The notes below the pieces were generated by a model, which was not told the DNA's origin, did no database searches, and was given only the letters and a program-made list of their open reading frames with translations. Shown one piece after another: positions 1 through 11,901 of a DNA stretch of 64,000 bases. Where the stretch lies: assembly GCF_003006155.1 (NCBI RefSeq), contig NZ_CP023559.1, forward strand, positions 2,976,001 to 3,040,000, read 5' to 3'. Position numbers and translations under genes: made by a program. How positions within the stretch are numbered: the stretch's first letter is position 1; each line of letters starts with the position of its first letter. The DNA is from Salinicola tamaricis. Its GTDB lineage: Bacteria; Pseudomonadota; Gammaproteobacteria; Pseudomonadales; Halomonadaceae.

Positions 1-1287
1 CTGTGGCAGCTGCTCGGGTATGTTCACCGCCAACTCGATGAACTGCCTGACCGAGGCGCTGGGCCTGGCGCTGCCCGGCAACGGTACCATGCTGGCGACC
101 CACGCCGACCGCCGTCGACTGTTCGAGACCGCGGGCGAGCGCATCGTCTCGCTGGCCAAGCGCTACTACGAGGGCGACGAGGCGCATCTGCTGCCGCGGG
201 CCATCGGCTCCAAGACCGCTTTCCGCAACGCGATGACGCTGGATATCGCCATGGGCGGCTCGACCAACACCATCCTGCACCTGCTGGCCGCGGCGCAGGA
301 GGCGGAGGTCGACTTCACCATGGCCGACATCGACCGCCTGTCGCGGGAGGTGCCGCAGCTGTGCAAGCTGGCGCCCAACACCCAGAAGTACCATGTCGAG
401 GATTGCCACCGCGCCGGCGGCATCATGGGGATTCTGGGTGAGCTCGACCGCGCCGGAGTGCTGGATACCTCGGTGCCCACCGTCTATGGCGACTCGCTGG
501 CCGTCGCGCTCGACGAGTGGGACATCATGCGCAACCCGACCCCGGAAGTGGTCGAGTTCTACAAGGCCGGTCCCGGCGGCGTGCCGACCCAGCAGGCGTT
601 CTCGCAGGCGGCGCGCTGGCCGTCGCTGGACGGCGACCGCGCCGAGGGTTGCATCCGCAGCCTGGAGCACGCCTTCTCGCGCGAGGGCGGCCTGGCCGTG
701 CTCTACGGCAACATCGCCGAGAACGGCTGCGTGGTGAAGACGGCCGGCGTTGACGACTCCATCCTGGTGTTCGAGGGGCCGGCCCATGTGGTCGAGTCCC
801 AGGACCAGGCGGTCGAGCGCATTCTCGCCGGTCAGGTGAAGGCGGGAGAAGTGGTGGTGATCACCTACGAGGGGCCGAAGGGCGGCCCGGGCATGCAGGA
901 GATGCTCTATCCGACCTCCTACCTGAAGTCGAAAGGGCTCGGCAAGGCCTGCGCGCTGATGACCGACGGCCGCTTCTCCGGCGGCACCTCGGGGCTCTCG
1001 ATCGGCCATGTCTCGCCGGAGGCTGCTGCCGGCGGGGCGATCGGGCTGGTCGAGAGCGGCGACACCATCCGTATCGACATCCCCAATCGCACCATCGAGG
1101 TGCTGCTCTCCCCACCGAGGAGTTGGCGCATCGCCGCCAGGCCATGGAGGATCGCGGTGTCCAGGCGTGGAAGCCGACGATCCAGCGCGAGCGCAAGGTC
1201 TCCGCGGCGCTCAAGGCCTACGCCATGCTGGCGACCTCGGCCGACCGCGGCGCGGTGCGCGACCTGGACAAGCTCGAGGAGCGCTAG
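1..1287 (+). CDS. ilvD: Dihydroxy-acid dehydratase, 5' end outside window, one frameshift
   Basis: Dehydrates 2,3-dihydroxy-isovalerate and -methylvalerate in valine/isoleucine synthesis, using an iron-sulfur cluster. The frame is open from base 2, and the first residues ([15 protein letters not shown]) are a conserved Cys-containing segment of the E. coli-type enzyme. The [15 protein letters not shown] and [15 protein letters not shown] blocks follow in order. The frame breaks near 1108: the C run in ctctccccacc is one base short, and the normal C-terminus ([11 protein letters not shown]..., [10 protein letters not shown]) continues in the next frame to the TAG at 1285-1287. The N-terminal part lies upstream of the window. 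A strong terminator follows, so this is probably the last gene of its transcript. The call is secure; the frameshift looks like a sequencing error. Confidence 0.95.
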
Positions 1288-1342
1288 GCTGTAGATCCCA
1301 ATGGCTCTCCAGACTGACTGAATGCACCTGGTCGCCATGACC

Positions 1343-1377
1343 GAGAACGCCCGCTGACACGCGGGCGTTCTCTTTTG
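1343..1377 (+). terminator. Rho-independent terminator after ilvD
   Basis: A perfect 12-bp stem (gagaacgcccgc at 1343-1354, gcgggcgttctc at 1361-1372) with a 6-nt loop, followed by TTTT. It lies 55 bases after the ilvD stop. Confidence 0.9.
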
Positions 1378-1443
1378 GGGAGCGCTTCTGTGGCGGGCTT
1401 TGCGCGGGCTGGGTGCCCCCGGTATCTATACAAGGCCCTAAGG

Positions 1444-2484
1444 TCAGCGTTGCGGCTTACGTGCGATCAGCGTCGCCCTACGCGGCGCGGGGTAGCCTTC
1501 GATCGTCCGGCTGCGGTCCTGCGGATCGAGGAAATCGGCCAGCGAGTGGAACCTCATCCAGTCGGTGGTGCGCTGCTCGTCGAGGCTGGTGACGGTCTCA
1601 TCGACGCAGCGGATCGCCTCGAAGCCGCAGCGCGCGAGCCAGTGCGCCAGCGCCCGCGACGATGGCAGGAAGTAGACGTTGGGCATGCTGGCGTAGCGCT
1701 CGCCGGGCATGAACACGGTCTGTTCGTCGCCTTCGACCACCAGGGTCTCCAGCACCAGTTCGCCGCCGGGGACGAGAGCATCCTTGAGCTGCAGCAGATG
1801 TTCCAGCGGCGAGGCACGGTGGTAGAGCACGCCCATCGAGAACACCGTATCGAAGGCGGCGAGGCGCGACGGTACGTCCTCGATGCCCACCGGCAGGAAG
1901 TGGGTGCGGTGGCCGTCGGCGTCGCCGACGAAGTGACGCACTGCCTGGAACTGGTAGTAGAAGCGCGGGGAGGGGTCGATCACCAGCACGAAGGCGGCCC
2001 CGGCGCCGGCCATGCGCCAGGCGTGGTAGCCGCTGCCACCGCCGACGTCGAGCACCCGGCGCCCGGCCAGCGGCGAGAGGTGCGGCGCCACGCGCTGCCA
2101 CTTCCAGTCCGAACGCCACTCGGTATCGATGGTGAGGTCGCCGAGCCGATAGGGCCCCTTGCGCCACGGCATCAGAATACGCAGCAGGTTCTCGCAGCGG
2201 CGGCGATCGGCGTCATCGAGATCGACCTCGACGCTGACTGTGTCGGCGTCGAGGTCGACCCGGCGCGCCGCGGGCAGTGCGGGTAGCTTGGCCACTGCCT
2301 TCTCCCATGCGGGCAGATCGCCGTGGCGTTGGCGGTCGAGCCCGCGGGCGAGCTGCTCGGGCAGGGCGGCCAGCCAGCGGGTCAGCCCCTGGTCGAGAAA
2401 GGCCAGATAGAGACGGCGCTCGGCCTCGGCCAGCGTTGTGGTGGCGTCGCGGCTGTCTGTTGGCAGGTTTGAGGGCTGGCTCAT
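1444..2484 (-). CDS. cmoB: tRNA U34 carboxymethyltransferase CmoB
   Basis: Transfers a carboxymethyl group from carboxy-S-adenosylmethionine to 5-hydroxyuridine at tRNA position 34, giving cmo5U. The SAM-type motif VLDVGGGSGYHAWRM sits mid-protein; the N-terminal helical region (LDQGLTRWLAALP) and the VFSMGVLYHRASPLEHL block are typical of CmoB. Length is about 346 residues against 323 in E. coli. I chose the ATG at 2484; a GTG at 2494-2496 is also in frame. It lies directly downstream of cmoA, whose product makes its cofactor, so the two form a functional pair on the minus strand. Confidence is high. Confidence 0.95.
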   Translation of the reverse strand: MSQPSNLPTDSRDATTTLAEAERRLYLAFLDQGLTRWLAALPEQLARGLDRQRHGDLPAWEKAVAKLPALPAARRVDLDADTVSVEVDLDDADRRRCENLLRILMPWRKGPYRLGDLTIDTEWRSDWKWQRVAPHLSPLAGRRVLDVGGGSGYHAWRMAGAGAAFVLVIDPSPRFYYQFQAVRHFVGDADGHRTHFLPVGIEDVPSRLAAFDTVFSMGVLYHRASPLEHLLQLKDALVPGGELVLETLVVEGDEQTVFMPGERYASMPNVYFLPSSRALAHWLARCGFEAIRCVDETVTSLDEQRTTDWMRFHSLADFLDPQDRSRTIEGYPAPRRATLIARKPQR

Positions 2485-2501
2485 GGGGGTCGCCACCTGC
2501 G

Positions 2502-3277
2502 CTAGTGTCGGCGGTCTCTGCCCTGGCGCCGCCCGCGCGCTCCTTGAAGGCGACCATCGAGGCGAAGTTGAGATACTGGAACCAGGTCGTCACGCGGCCG
2601 AAGCCGGCCGCTTGCAGCCGTGCCTGATGCTGCGCCAGGGTATCGGGCACCAGCACGTTCTCCAGCGCGGTGCGCTTCTGGCTGATCTCCATGTCGCTGT
2701 AGCCGTTGGCGCGCTTGAAGTCGTGATAGCGCTCCACCAGCCAGGCGTTCTCCTGCTCGTCGGGGGCAACGATTTTCTCAGACAGCACCAGGATGCCGCC
2801 GGGTTCGAGCGCCTCGAAGAGTCGCGCGATCACCGCGTCGCGATCCGCCGGCGGCAGGAACTGCAGCGTGAAGTTGAGCACGATCATGCCGCTGGCCCGA
2901 TAGTCGAGCTCACGAATGTCGCCCTCGACGAATGCCAGCTGATGGCGTGGGGCCTCGGTCTCGGCGGTGGCACGGGCGCGGGCGAGCATCGCCGGTGACA
3001 GGTCGACCCCGGTCAGCGCGAACGCCTCCGGCGCCAGGCGCCCGGCCAGTGAAAGCCCCACTGCGCCCAGCGAGCAGCCCAGGTCGTAGACGTGTGCGCC
3101 GTGGCGCAGGTGGCGCTCGGCGAGCAGGCCGAGCATGCCCAGGATCTGGCCGTAGCCGGGAATCGAGCGGCGCACCATGTCGGGAAAGCACGCCACGACC
3201 TGCTCGTCGAACGAAAAACTGGCCACGCGATCGAGGGGTGTCGAAAAGATGGCGTCACGGTAAGATGCGTCAGTCAT
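2502..3277 (-). CDS. cmoA: Carboxy-S-adenosyl-L-methionine synthase CmoA, 3' end uncertain
   Basis: Makes carboxy-SAM from SAM and prephenate for CmoB. The start at 3277 (MTDASYRDAIFS) aligns with the E. coli N-terminus. Family blocks FPDMVRRSIPGYGQIL, VYDLGCSLGA and VLNFTLQFL are present, as is HHDFKRANGYS-like YHDFKRANGYSDMEISQKR. As sequenced, the frame runs past the family's usual end (NFASMVAFK) and overlaps cmoB by almost 300 bases down to 2213. A one-base shift would stop it at a TAG at 2502-2504, just before cmoB, which is the normal arrangement, so I end it there. Other starts lie upstream in frame, including one inside the 19-bp duplication at 3292-3329. Confidence 0.88.
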
Positions 3278-3291
3278 TGTCGGAAGACTAC

Positions 3292-3329
3292 GTGGAAGAT
3301 CCGTTTCATCGTGGAAGATCATTTTCATC
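3292..3329. repeat. 19-bp tandem duplication in the cmoA leader
   Basis: gtggaagatccgtttcatc (3292-3310) is followed directly by gtggaagatcattttcatc (3311-3329), 17 of 19 bases identical. It lies 15 bases upstream of the chosen cmoA start in the roughly 270-bp divergent region between cmoA and pgi. I see no clear promoter there apart from the pgi ribosome-binding site. Confidence 0.7.
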
Positions 3330-3545
3330 GGGAGCGCGTGACGCGAGCGACGGGTCGCGGACGACGCTGAGTACCGGGCGTAGTGTACGTTTTGCGCGCC
3401 TGGGCTGCACGTGACCGGCGCACGCCGGGAGGGCGCCCCGGCCTGCTTTATTTGCGCCGGCCTGCTTCGTGTTGGCCTACTTGGTGCCTTTGTGCCCCGA
3501 CGCTGCGCGTGCGACACCCGTTCCCGATACAAGGAGAGTCAATCG

Positions 3546-5194
3546 ATGTCGATCCGTGAGACCCAGGCATGGCAGGCACTCGAGCAGCAGCTCGAGGATG
3601 GCATGCGCGATGTCCACCTCAAGACCCTGTTCCAGCAGCCGTCGCGTTTCGAGACCTTCGCCCTCGAGGCGGCGGGCATTCACCTCGATCTATCCAAGCA
3701 GCGCTGGACCCCGGCAGTGCGCGAGCGACTGATCGCGCTGGCAGAGGAGGCTCGGGTCCCCGCGGCCATCCAACGGCTGCTCAGCGGTGAGCGGGTCAAC
3801 CAGACCGAGGATCGGCCAGCATTGCACAGTGCGCTGCGGCTGCCGCGGGAGGCCAAGCTGGAGGTCGAGGGCGTCGATGTCGTCGGCGAGGTGCACGCGA
3901 CCCTCGACAAGATGGAGACCCTGGTCGGCAAGCTGCTGCAAGGGCAGTGGCGCGGTGCCACCGGCAAGCCGATCACCGACGTGGTCAACCTCGGCGTCGG
4001 CGGCTCCGACCTCGGCCCCTTGATGGTGACCTCGGCGCTGGCCGACTTCGAGCCGGACCACGCCCACGAGGTGGCGACCCACTTCGCATCCACTATGGAT
4101 GGCTCGCAGCTGGCGGATTTCCTCAGCTGGCTCAATCCCGAAACCACGCTGTTCATCCTGTCGTCGAAGTCTTTCGGCACCATCGACACGCTCTCCAACG
4201 CTTCCACGGCGCTCGATTGGATCGCCTCGCGCTTGGGCGGTGACGAGAAGCTGATCAAGCGCTTCCACTTCGTCGGTGTCTCGACCAAGCCGGACAAGAT
4301 GAGTGAGTGGGGCATCGATCCGGCCAACCAGCTTTTGTTCTGGGACTGGGTCGGCGGGCGCTACTCGCTGTGGAGTGCCATCGGCTTGCCGATCGCCATT
4401 CGTGTCGGCATGGACAACTTCCGGCGTCTGCTCGCCGGCGCCACGCCATGGACGAGCACTTCCGCACCGCGCCGCTGGCCGAGAACCTGCCGGTGCAGCT
4501 GGCGCTGATCGGGATCTGGAACGTCAACTTCCTCGATATCCGCTCCCACGCGGTGCTGCCCTACGATGGCCGGCTCAAGCATCTGCCGGGCTATTTCCAG
4601 CAGTTGGAGATGGAGTCCAACGGCAAGTCGGTGACCAACGACGACGCCGTGGTCGATTACTCCACCTGTCCGGTGATCTGGGGCGAGATCGGCCCCAACG
4701 GCCAGCACGCCTTCTATCAGCTGTTGCACCAGGGCACGCAGCCGGTGGCGTGCGACTTCCTGGCGCCGATCAACCGCTACAACGACGTCGAGGATGTGCG
4801 CTTCCGTGACGATCTGATGGCTCAGCACCGCCTGGCGCTGGCCAACTGCTTCGCCCAGTCGCGGGTGCTGATGCTGGGTGACGATGCGATCAAGTCGGAG
4901 ACCACACCGCCGAGCTACAAGCGCTATCGCGGCAACCAGCCCTCGACCACGATGCTCTTCGACAGCCTCAACCCGGCCACGCTGGGGGCGCTGATCGCGC
5001 TCTACGAGCACAAGGTGTTCGTCCAGGGCGTGATCTGGAACATCGACTCCTTCGATCAGTGGGGCGTGGAGCTGGGCAAGAAGATCGCCACCGAGACCGA
5101 GGAGATCATCGCGACCCAGAGCGGGCTCGATGCCCTCGACGACTCCAGCCGCGGCCTGATCGAGGCGATCTGGCGCGGCCAGCAGCAGGCGTGA
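3546..5194 (+). CDS. pgi: Glucose-6-phosphate isomerase, one frameshift
   Basis: Interconverts glucose-6-phosphate and fructose-6-phosphate in the cytoplasm. The start at 3546 (MSIRETQAW) follows a good AAGGAGA site at 3531-3537. Family blocks [24 protein letters not shown] and [16 protein letters not shown] lie in the first frame. The frame breaks near 4442, where gccggcgccacgcc lacks one C of the expected gcccacgcc, and resumes as [17 protein letters not shown] through [18 protein letters not shown] to the TGA at 5192-5194. The restored protein is about 549 residues, the usual family length. The break in a short C run points to a sequencing error. Confidence 0.95.
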
Positions 5195-5219
5195 GCGGGT
5201 GCCTGCGCACTCTGCCGTG

Positions 5220-5855
5220 ATGGTGAGCGAGTCCGCCGGTGTTTCGACGCCGGTGGATTCGCTACTCTATCTGCACGGCTTCAACAGTGCCGGTGCCTCG
5301 CCCAAGGCGCAGCTGGTGGCTGCTGCCTGCGAGACGCTGGCGGGGCAGGGTGGGCGCGAGCTGGCCTGTGCCACGCCGGACCTGCCGCACTACCCCCAGG
5401 CCGCCCTCGACCACGCCGAGGCGTGCCTAGGCGAGCTGCCCGATACCACGCTGCTGGTAGGCAGCTCCATGGGCGGCTTTCTCGCCACCTGCCTGGCCGA
5501 GCGCCACGGCCTGCCGGCAGTGCTGATCAACCCTGCGGTTCAGCCGGCGCGCTTCGTGGCCGATTATCAGGGACAGCACCTGGTCAACGCCTACACCGGC
5601 GACTCCTTCACCATCGGCACTGCCCACCACGAGCAACTGCTGGCGCTGCAGTGGTCGCGTCTGGTGCACCCCCAGCGCTATCTGCTGCTGCTGGGTAGCG
5701 CCGACGAGACGCTCGACTGCCGCGATGCGCTACGCGCCTACGCCGGCTGTCGCATGCTGATCCATCCCGGTGGCGACCACGGCTTCAGCGAGTTGGCGCG
5801 CTATCTGCCGGCGCTGTTCGCGCACGGCGGCTGGACGCTGCCGCCGGTGGTCTGA
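5220..5855 (+). CDS. yqiA: YqiA-type alpha/beta hydrolase (esterase)
   Basis: A small single-domain alpha/beta hydrolase of about 211 residues. The strand-loop LLYLHGFNSAGASPKAQ is the YqiA signature (oxyanion region), the nucleophile elbow is GSSMGGF, the acid is probably in GSADETLD and the catalytic His in GGDHGF. YqiA hydrolyses short acyl and palmitoyl-CoA esters in E. coli; the physiological substrate is unclear. It sits just before parE, as yqiA does in E. coli and many gammaproteobacteria. I chose the ATG at 5220; a GTG at 5199 is in frame and only 4 bases after pgi. Confidence 0.85.
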   Translation: MVSESAGVSTPVDSLLYLHGFNSAGASPKAQLVAAACETLAGQGGRELACATPDLPHYPQAALDHAEACLGELPDTTLLVGSSMGGFLATCLAERHGLPAVLINPAVQPARFVADYQGQHLVNAYTGDSFTIGTAHHEQLLALQWSRLVHPQRYLLLLGSADETLDCRDALRAYAGCRMLIHPGGDHGFSELARYLPALFAHGGWTLPPVV

Positions 5856-6044
5856 CCCCGGCCGTTGGCACCTCGGGTATCAGCGCCTGGCGCAACCCGG
5901 TACTGATGATTTGAACAGTGGTGTATGATGTCCGCCGCGGTGACGGATACCGCCGATAGTCACGCTTTCGATATCGGCGGCGTCCAGGCCGTAGGACCGC
6001 TGCGGCATCACCCCTTCGTTTCTGCAAATACGGCGAGACACTGC

Positions 6045-7922
<1,878 letters not shown>

Positions 7923-8100
7923 GCATGCCTGCGCGTGGCTCATACGGCGTTGAACGCTGAGCGCCGAATGCTCATTGACACCCAGTCAACTCCGCTTCGT
8001 CGCTCATCGTTCGCCTTGTCTGAGTCACGCTCGGCGATGCCCTCGAGGGATGTCGAGAGGCAACGATCGGTAGCTCGAATCGTTGAATAGGAATCGATAA

Positions 8101-10351
8101 ATGACCATGGATATCCAGGTGGCGGAGGGCGACGTCGAACGCCTTTCGCTCAAGGAGTACACCGAGAAGGCGTACCTCGACTATTCGATGTACGTGATTC
8201 TCGACCGCGCCCTGCCGCACATCGGTGACGGCATGAAGCCGGTGCAGCGGCGCATCGTCTACGCCATGCGCGAGCTGTCGCTGACCGCCAACGCCAAGTA
8301 CAAGAAGTCGGCGCGTACCGTCGGCGACGTGCTGGGTAAGTTCCACCCCCACGGCGACAGCGCCTGCTACGAAGCGATGGTGCTGATGGCGCAGCCGTTC
8401 AGCTACCGCTATCCGCTGGTCGACGGCCAGGGCAACTGGGGTAGCCCCGACGATCCCAAGTCATTCGCCGCGATGCGCTACACCGAGGCGCGGCTGTCGC
8501 GCTTCTCCGAGACCCTGCTCGCCGAGCTGGGGCAGGGTACGGTGGACTGGACCCCCAACTTCGACGGCACCCTGAACGAGCCGTCGGTACTGCCCTCGCG
8601 TCTGCCCCACGTACTGCTCAACGGCGGTACCGGGATCGCGGTGGGCATGGCGACCGACATCCCGCCGCACAACGTGCGCGAAGTGGTGGATGCCACCTGC
8701 CACCTGCTGCGCCATCCCGGCGCCAGCGTCGCCGACCTGATGGCCTATGTGCCGGCGCCGGACTTCCCCACCGAGGCCGAGATCATTTCGCCGGCCGCGG
8801 ACCTGCGCAAGCTCTACGAGAGTGGCCGCGGTTCGGTCAAGCTGCGCGGGCGCTACGGGCGCGAGGACGGCAACATCGTCATCACCGCGCTGCCGTATCA
8901 GGTCAGCGGGGCCAAGGTGCTCGAACAGATCGCCGCCCAAATGCAGGCCAAGAAACTGCCGATGGTGGCCGATCTGCGCGACGAGTCGACCCATGAGACG
9001 CCGACCCGGCTGGTGATCGAACCGCGTTCCAACCGCATCGATGTCGAGGGGCTGATGGCGCATCTGTTCGCCACCACCGATCTCGAGAAGAACGTGCGCG
9101 TCAATCTCAACGTGATCGCCCTCGACGGCCGGCCGCGGGTGATGCCGCTCAACGACATGCTTGGCGAGTGGCTCACCTTCCGCCGCGAGACGGTACGCCG
9201 GCGCAGCCAGCACCGTCTCGACAAGGTCGAGGAGCGTCTGCATATCCTCGAAGGCTTGCTGGCGGCCTATCTCAACATCGATGAGGTGATCCGCATCATC
9301 CGCGAGGAGGACGAGCCCAAGCCGGCGCTGATGGCGGCGTTCGGGCTCAGCGAGCGCCAGGCCGAAGCGATTCTCGAACTGCGCCTGCGCCACCTGGCCA
9401 AGCTCGAGGAGATGAAGATCCGCGGCGAGCAGGACGAGCTCGAGGCCGAACGCCAGCGGCTGCAGAAGCTGCTGGGCAGTGAGGCGGCCATGACCAAGCT
9501 GATCGAGAAGGAGCTGCGCGAGGCTGCCAAGACCTATGGCGACGAGCGCCGTTCGCCGCTGGTCGAGCGCAGCGAGGCCAAGGCGCTCTCCGAGGTCGAG
9601 CTGCTCGGCGCCGATCCGGTCACCGTGGTGCTCTCCGAGAAGGGCTGGATTCGCGCCGCGCGGGGGCATGACATCGACCCGGCGGGGCTCTCCTACAAGG
9701 CTGGCGACAAGTTCCATCTCGCTGCCCGCGGCAAGACCAACCAGCCGCTGGTGCTGCTCGACGATAGCGGCCGCAGCTACACCCTGAGCGCCCACAATCT
9801 GCCGTCGGCGCGCGGGCAGGGCGAGCCGATCACCGGGCGGATCAATCCGCCGCGGGGGCGAGCATGATCGGGTTGATGCTCGACGTGCCCGAGGCGCGCT
9901 ATCTGCTCGCCACCGACGCCGGCTACGGCTTCGTGGTCAAGCTCGAGGATCTGCTCGGCAAGAACAAGGCCGGCAAGGCGGTGCTCTCGGTGCCCCAGGG
10001 CTGCAACGTGCTGCCGCCGCAGCCGATACCGGCCGGTGATACGCTGCGCGTGGCGGTGGTCTCCACTGAAGGCCGGCTGCTGGTGTTCGCGCTCACCGAT
10101 CTGCCCGAGATGGCCAAGGGCAAGGGCAACAAGATGATTGCGATTCCCGGCCAGCGCGCCACCAACCGCGAGGATTCGTGCGCGATCTGGTACTGCTGCC
10201 GGAAGGCGCGGCGCTGGTGGTGCACGCCGGCAAGCGCAAGCAGACGCTCAAGGCGGCCGATCTCGACTACTATGCCGGCGAGCGCGGGCGGCGCGGCAGC
10301 AAGCTGGCGCGGGGCTTCCAGAAGGTCGACCGGCTCGAGGTCGAAGGCTGA
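8101..10351 (+). CDS. parC: DNA topoisomerase IV subunit A, two frameshifts
   Basis: DNA-cleaving subunit of topoisomerase IV. The catalytic tyrosine is Tyr127 in [11 protein letters not shown]. The quinolone-resistance-determining region reads [10 protein letters not shown]; Ser87 and Glu91 correspond to E. coli Ser80 and Glu84, so the susceptible-type residues are present. The first frame runs through the winged-helix, tower and coiled-coil parts to about 9855. A missing base there shifts into the beta-pinwheel segment ([20 protein letters not shown]), and another near 10173 shifts into [16 protein letters not shown], ending at the TGA 10349-10351. It lies 178 bases after parE, as in many relatives. 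Confidence 0.94.
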
Positions 10352-10465
10352 GCGCGCCGCCAGGCGCCACCCTGTGAAGACGACATCGACTGACAAGCAT
10401 GCGGCCCGGTGCTGCCGGCCGCGCTACTGACGAAAGGGGCGTCGACGGCGCCCCGTGGGGAGACA

Positions 10466-11680
10466 ATGGCACGACGTTTCGTGATAAGAGCCACCGGCCC
10501 GGCGCGCCCGGGACAGACCGCTACCCTGAGTACCGCGCTGGCAACGGCGGGGCTGCGGCTACTGGACATGGACCAGCACGTGGCTTTTGGTCAGGTCCGC
10601 CTGGAGGCGCTGGTCGAGACCGACGACGAGGTCGACGTGGCCGCGCTGCTGCCGAGTGCCGGTGATATCTGCGGACTCGACTGCCGGGTCGAGGCGGTCA
10701 CCCCCGAGATCACCCTCGGCTGGGCCGAGGAAGCTGCCTCACCGCGGTGGATACTCAGCGTGCTGGGGCCGCGCATCAGCGCCGAGATGGTGGCCGAGGT
10801 GGCCACGCTGACCGCCAGCGAGGGGCTGACCATCGAGCGCATCAAGCGGCTCTCGGCGCCGCCGCGCCTCGATGCCGCGCCCGAGGCGCTGCCCCACGGT
10901 GCCTGCCTGCAGTGGCGGCTACGCGGGGAGTCCGCCGATCCCCAGGCACTGCGCGAGCGCATGCTGGCGTTGAGCGAGCGTTTCGCGGTCGACGTCACCC
11001 TGCAGTCCGCCGAGCTATGGTCGCGGCATCGACGCCTGGTCTGCTTCGACATGGATTCGACCCTGATCCAGGCCGAGGTGATCGACGAGCTGGCCCGGCG
11101 CCACGGGGTGTTCGACGAGGTGGCAGCGATCACCGCACGGGCGATGCGCGGTGAGCTCGACTTCCAGCAGAGCTTCCGCGAGCGCATGCGCAAGCTGGAG
11201 GGGCTGGACGAATCGGTACTCGCCGAGATCGCCGAGTCGCTACCGCTGATGCCCGGGGCGGAGCGTCTGATGCGCCATCTCAAGCGTCTGGGGTATCGCA
11301 CTGCGATCCTCTCCGGCGGGTTCACCTACTTTGCACGCTACCTGCAGCAGCGACTGGGCTTCGACGAGATCCATGCCAACGAGCTGGTGATTCGCGATGG
11401 CAAGGTGACCGGCGAGGTCGCCGAGCCGATCGTCGACTCCGCACGTAAGGCGCAGCTGCTGGCACAGATCGCCAAGCGCGAGGGGCTCGATCTGGCCCAG
11501 ACCGTCGCCGTGGGTGACGGCGCCAACGATCTCCAGATGCTGGCACGTGCGGGGCTGGGTGTCGCCTTCCATGCCAAGCCGCTGGTGCGCCGCGAAGCCG
11601 CGCTCTCGGTCTCGACGCTGGGACTGGATGGTCTGCTCTATCTGCTGGAGTACCCCGAGCAAGCGCTGGACGGAGAGTGA
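10466..11680 (+). CDS. serB: Phosphoserine phosphatase
   Basis: Last step of serine synthesis, hydrolysing O-phosphoserine. The N-terminal 180 residues form the tandem ACT-like region seen in Pseudomonas-type SerB. The HAD phosphatase domain follows, with nucleophile motif FDMDSTLI (Asp195, Asp197), motif II ILSGGFTYF and motif III VAVGDGANDLQML. Length is 404 residues from the ATG at 10466, which has GGGGAG 4-9 bases upstream. An in-frame start at 10409 would add 19 residues but lacks a good site. It follows parC as in Pseudomonas. No defects seen. Confidence 0.95.
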   Translation: MARRFVIRATGPARPGQTATLSTALATAGLRLLDMDQHVAFGQVRLEALVETDDEVDVAALLPSAGDICGLDCRVEAVTPEITLGWAEEAASPRWILSVLGPRISAEMVAEVATLTASEGLTIERIKRLSAPPRLDAAPEALPHGACLQWRLRGESADPQALRERMLALSERFAVDVTLQSAELWSRHRRLVCFDMDSTLIQAEVIDELARRHGVFDEVAAITARAMRGELDFQQSFRERMRKLEGLDESVLAEIAESLPLMPGAERLMRHLKRLGYRTAILSGGFTYFARYLQQRLGFDEIHANELVIRDGKVTGEVAEPIVDSARKAQLLAQIAKREGLDLAQTVAVGDGANDLQMLARAGLGVAFHAKPLVRREAALSVSTLGLDGLLYLLEYPEQALDGE

Positions 11681-11719
11681 CGCGCGGGCCGTCGGGGGGC
11701 GGCGGAGTGGTTGCCGAGA

Positions 11720-11819
11720 TTGCTGCCGTTAGCGGTCAGATAAAGTTGCCGTTAGCGGCCAGATAAAGTTGCCGTTGGCGGCCAGATAAAGTTGCCGTTG
11801 GCGATTAAATAAAGTTGCC
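11720..11819. repeat. 23-bp tandem repeat array, 4.3 copies
   Basis: Units at 11720-11742, 11743-11765, 11766-11788 and 11789-11811, plus 8 bases to 11819. The core is aagttgccgttrgcggccag followed by ata. Units 2 and 3 differ at one position; units 1 and 4 are degenerate at the outer ends. The array sits in the 221-bp gap between serB and the PilZ/HD-GYP gene. No spacer lies between units, so it is not CRISPR. Multiple direct repeats of about this size occur at the ends of IS21-family elements, and the sequence style recalls those, but no transposase gene is present in the window; a relic is only a possibility. Confidence 0.85.
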
Positions 11820-11901
11820 TCGCGCCAGTCTCGGCAGCAGCGTAAGGCAACCGAATGTTGTAGATTGTATCCATGATTTGCAGCCACCCCCGAGATCTCG
11901 C

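Noticed and set aside
5900-5935. Promoter for parE with TATGAT at 5924-5929
   Set aside because: The nearby TTGAAC is only 7 bases away, and no hexamer resembling -35 lies at the right distance.
11720-11819. CRISPR array
   Set aside because: Repeats abut with no spacers and no cas genes are present; the same holds for the arrays at 26176 and 28181.
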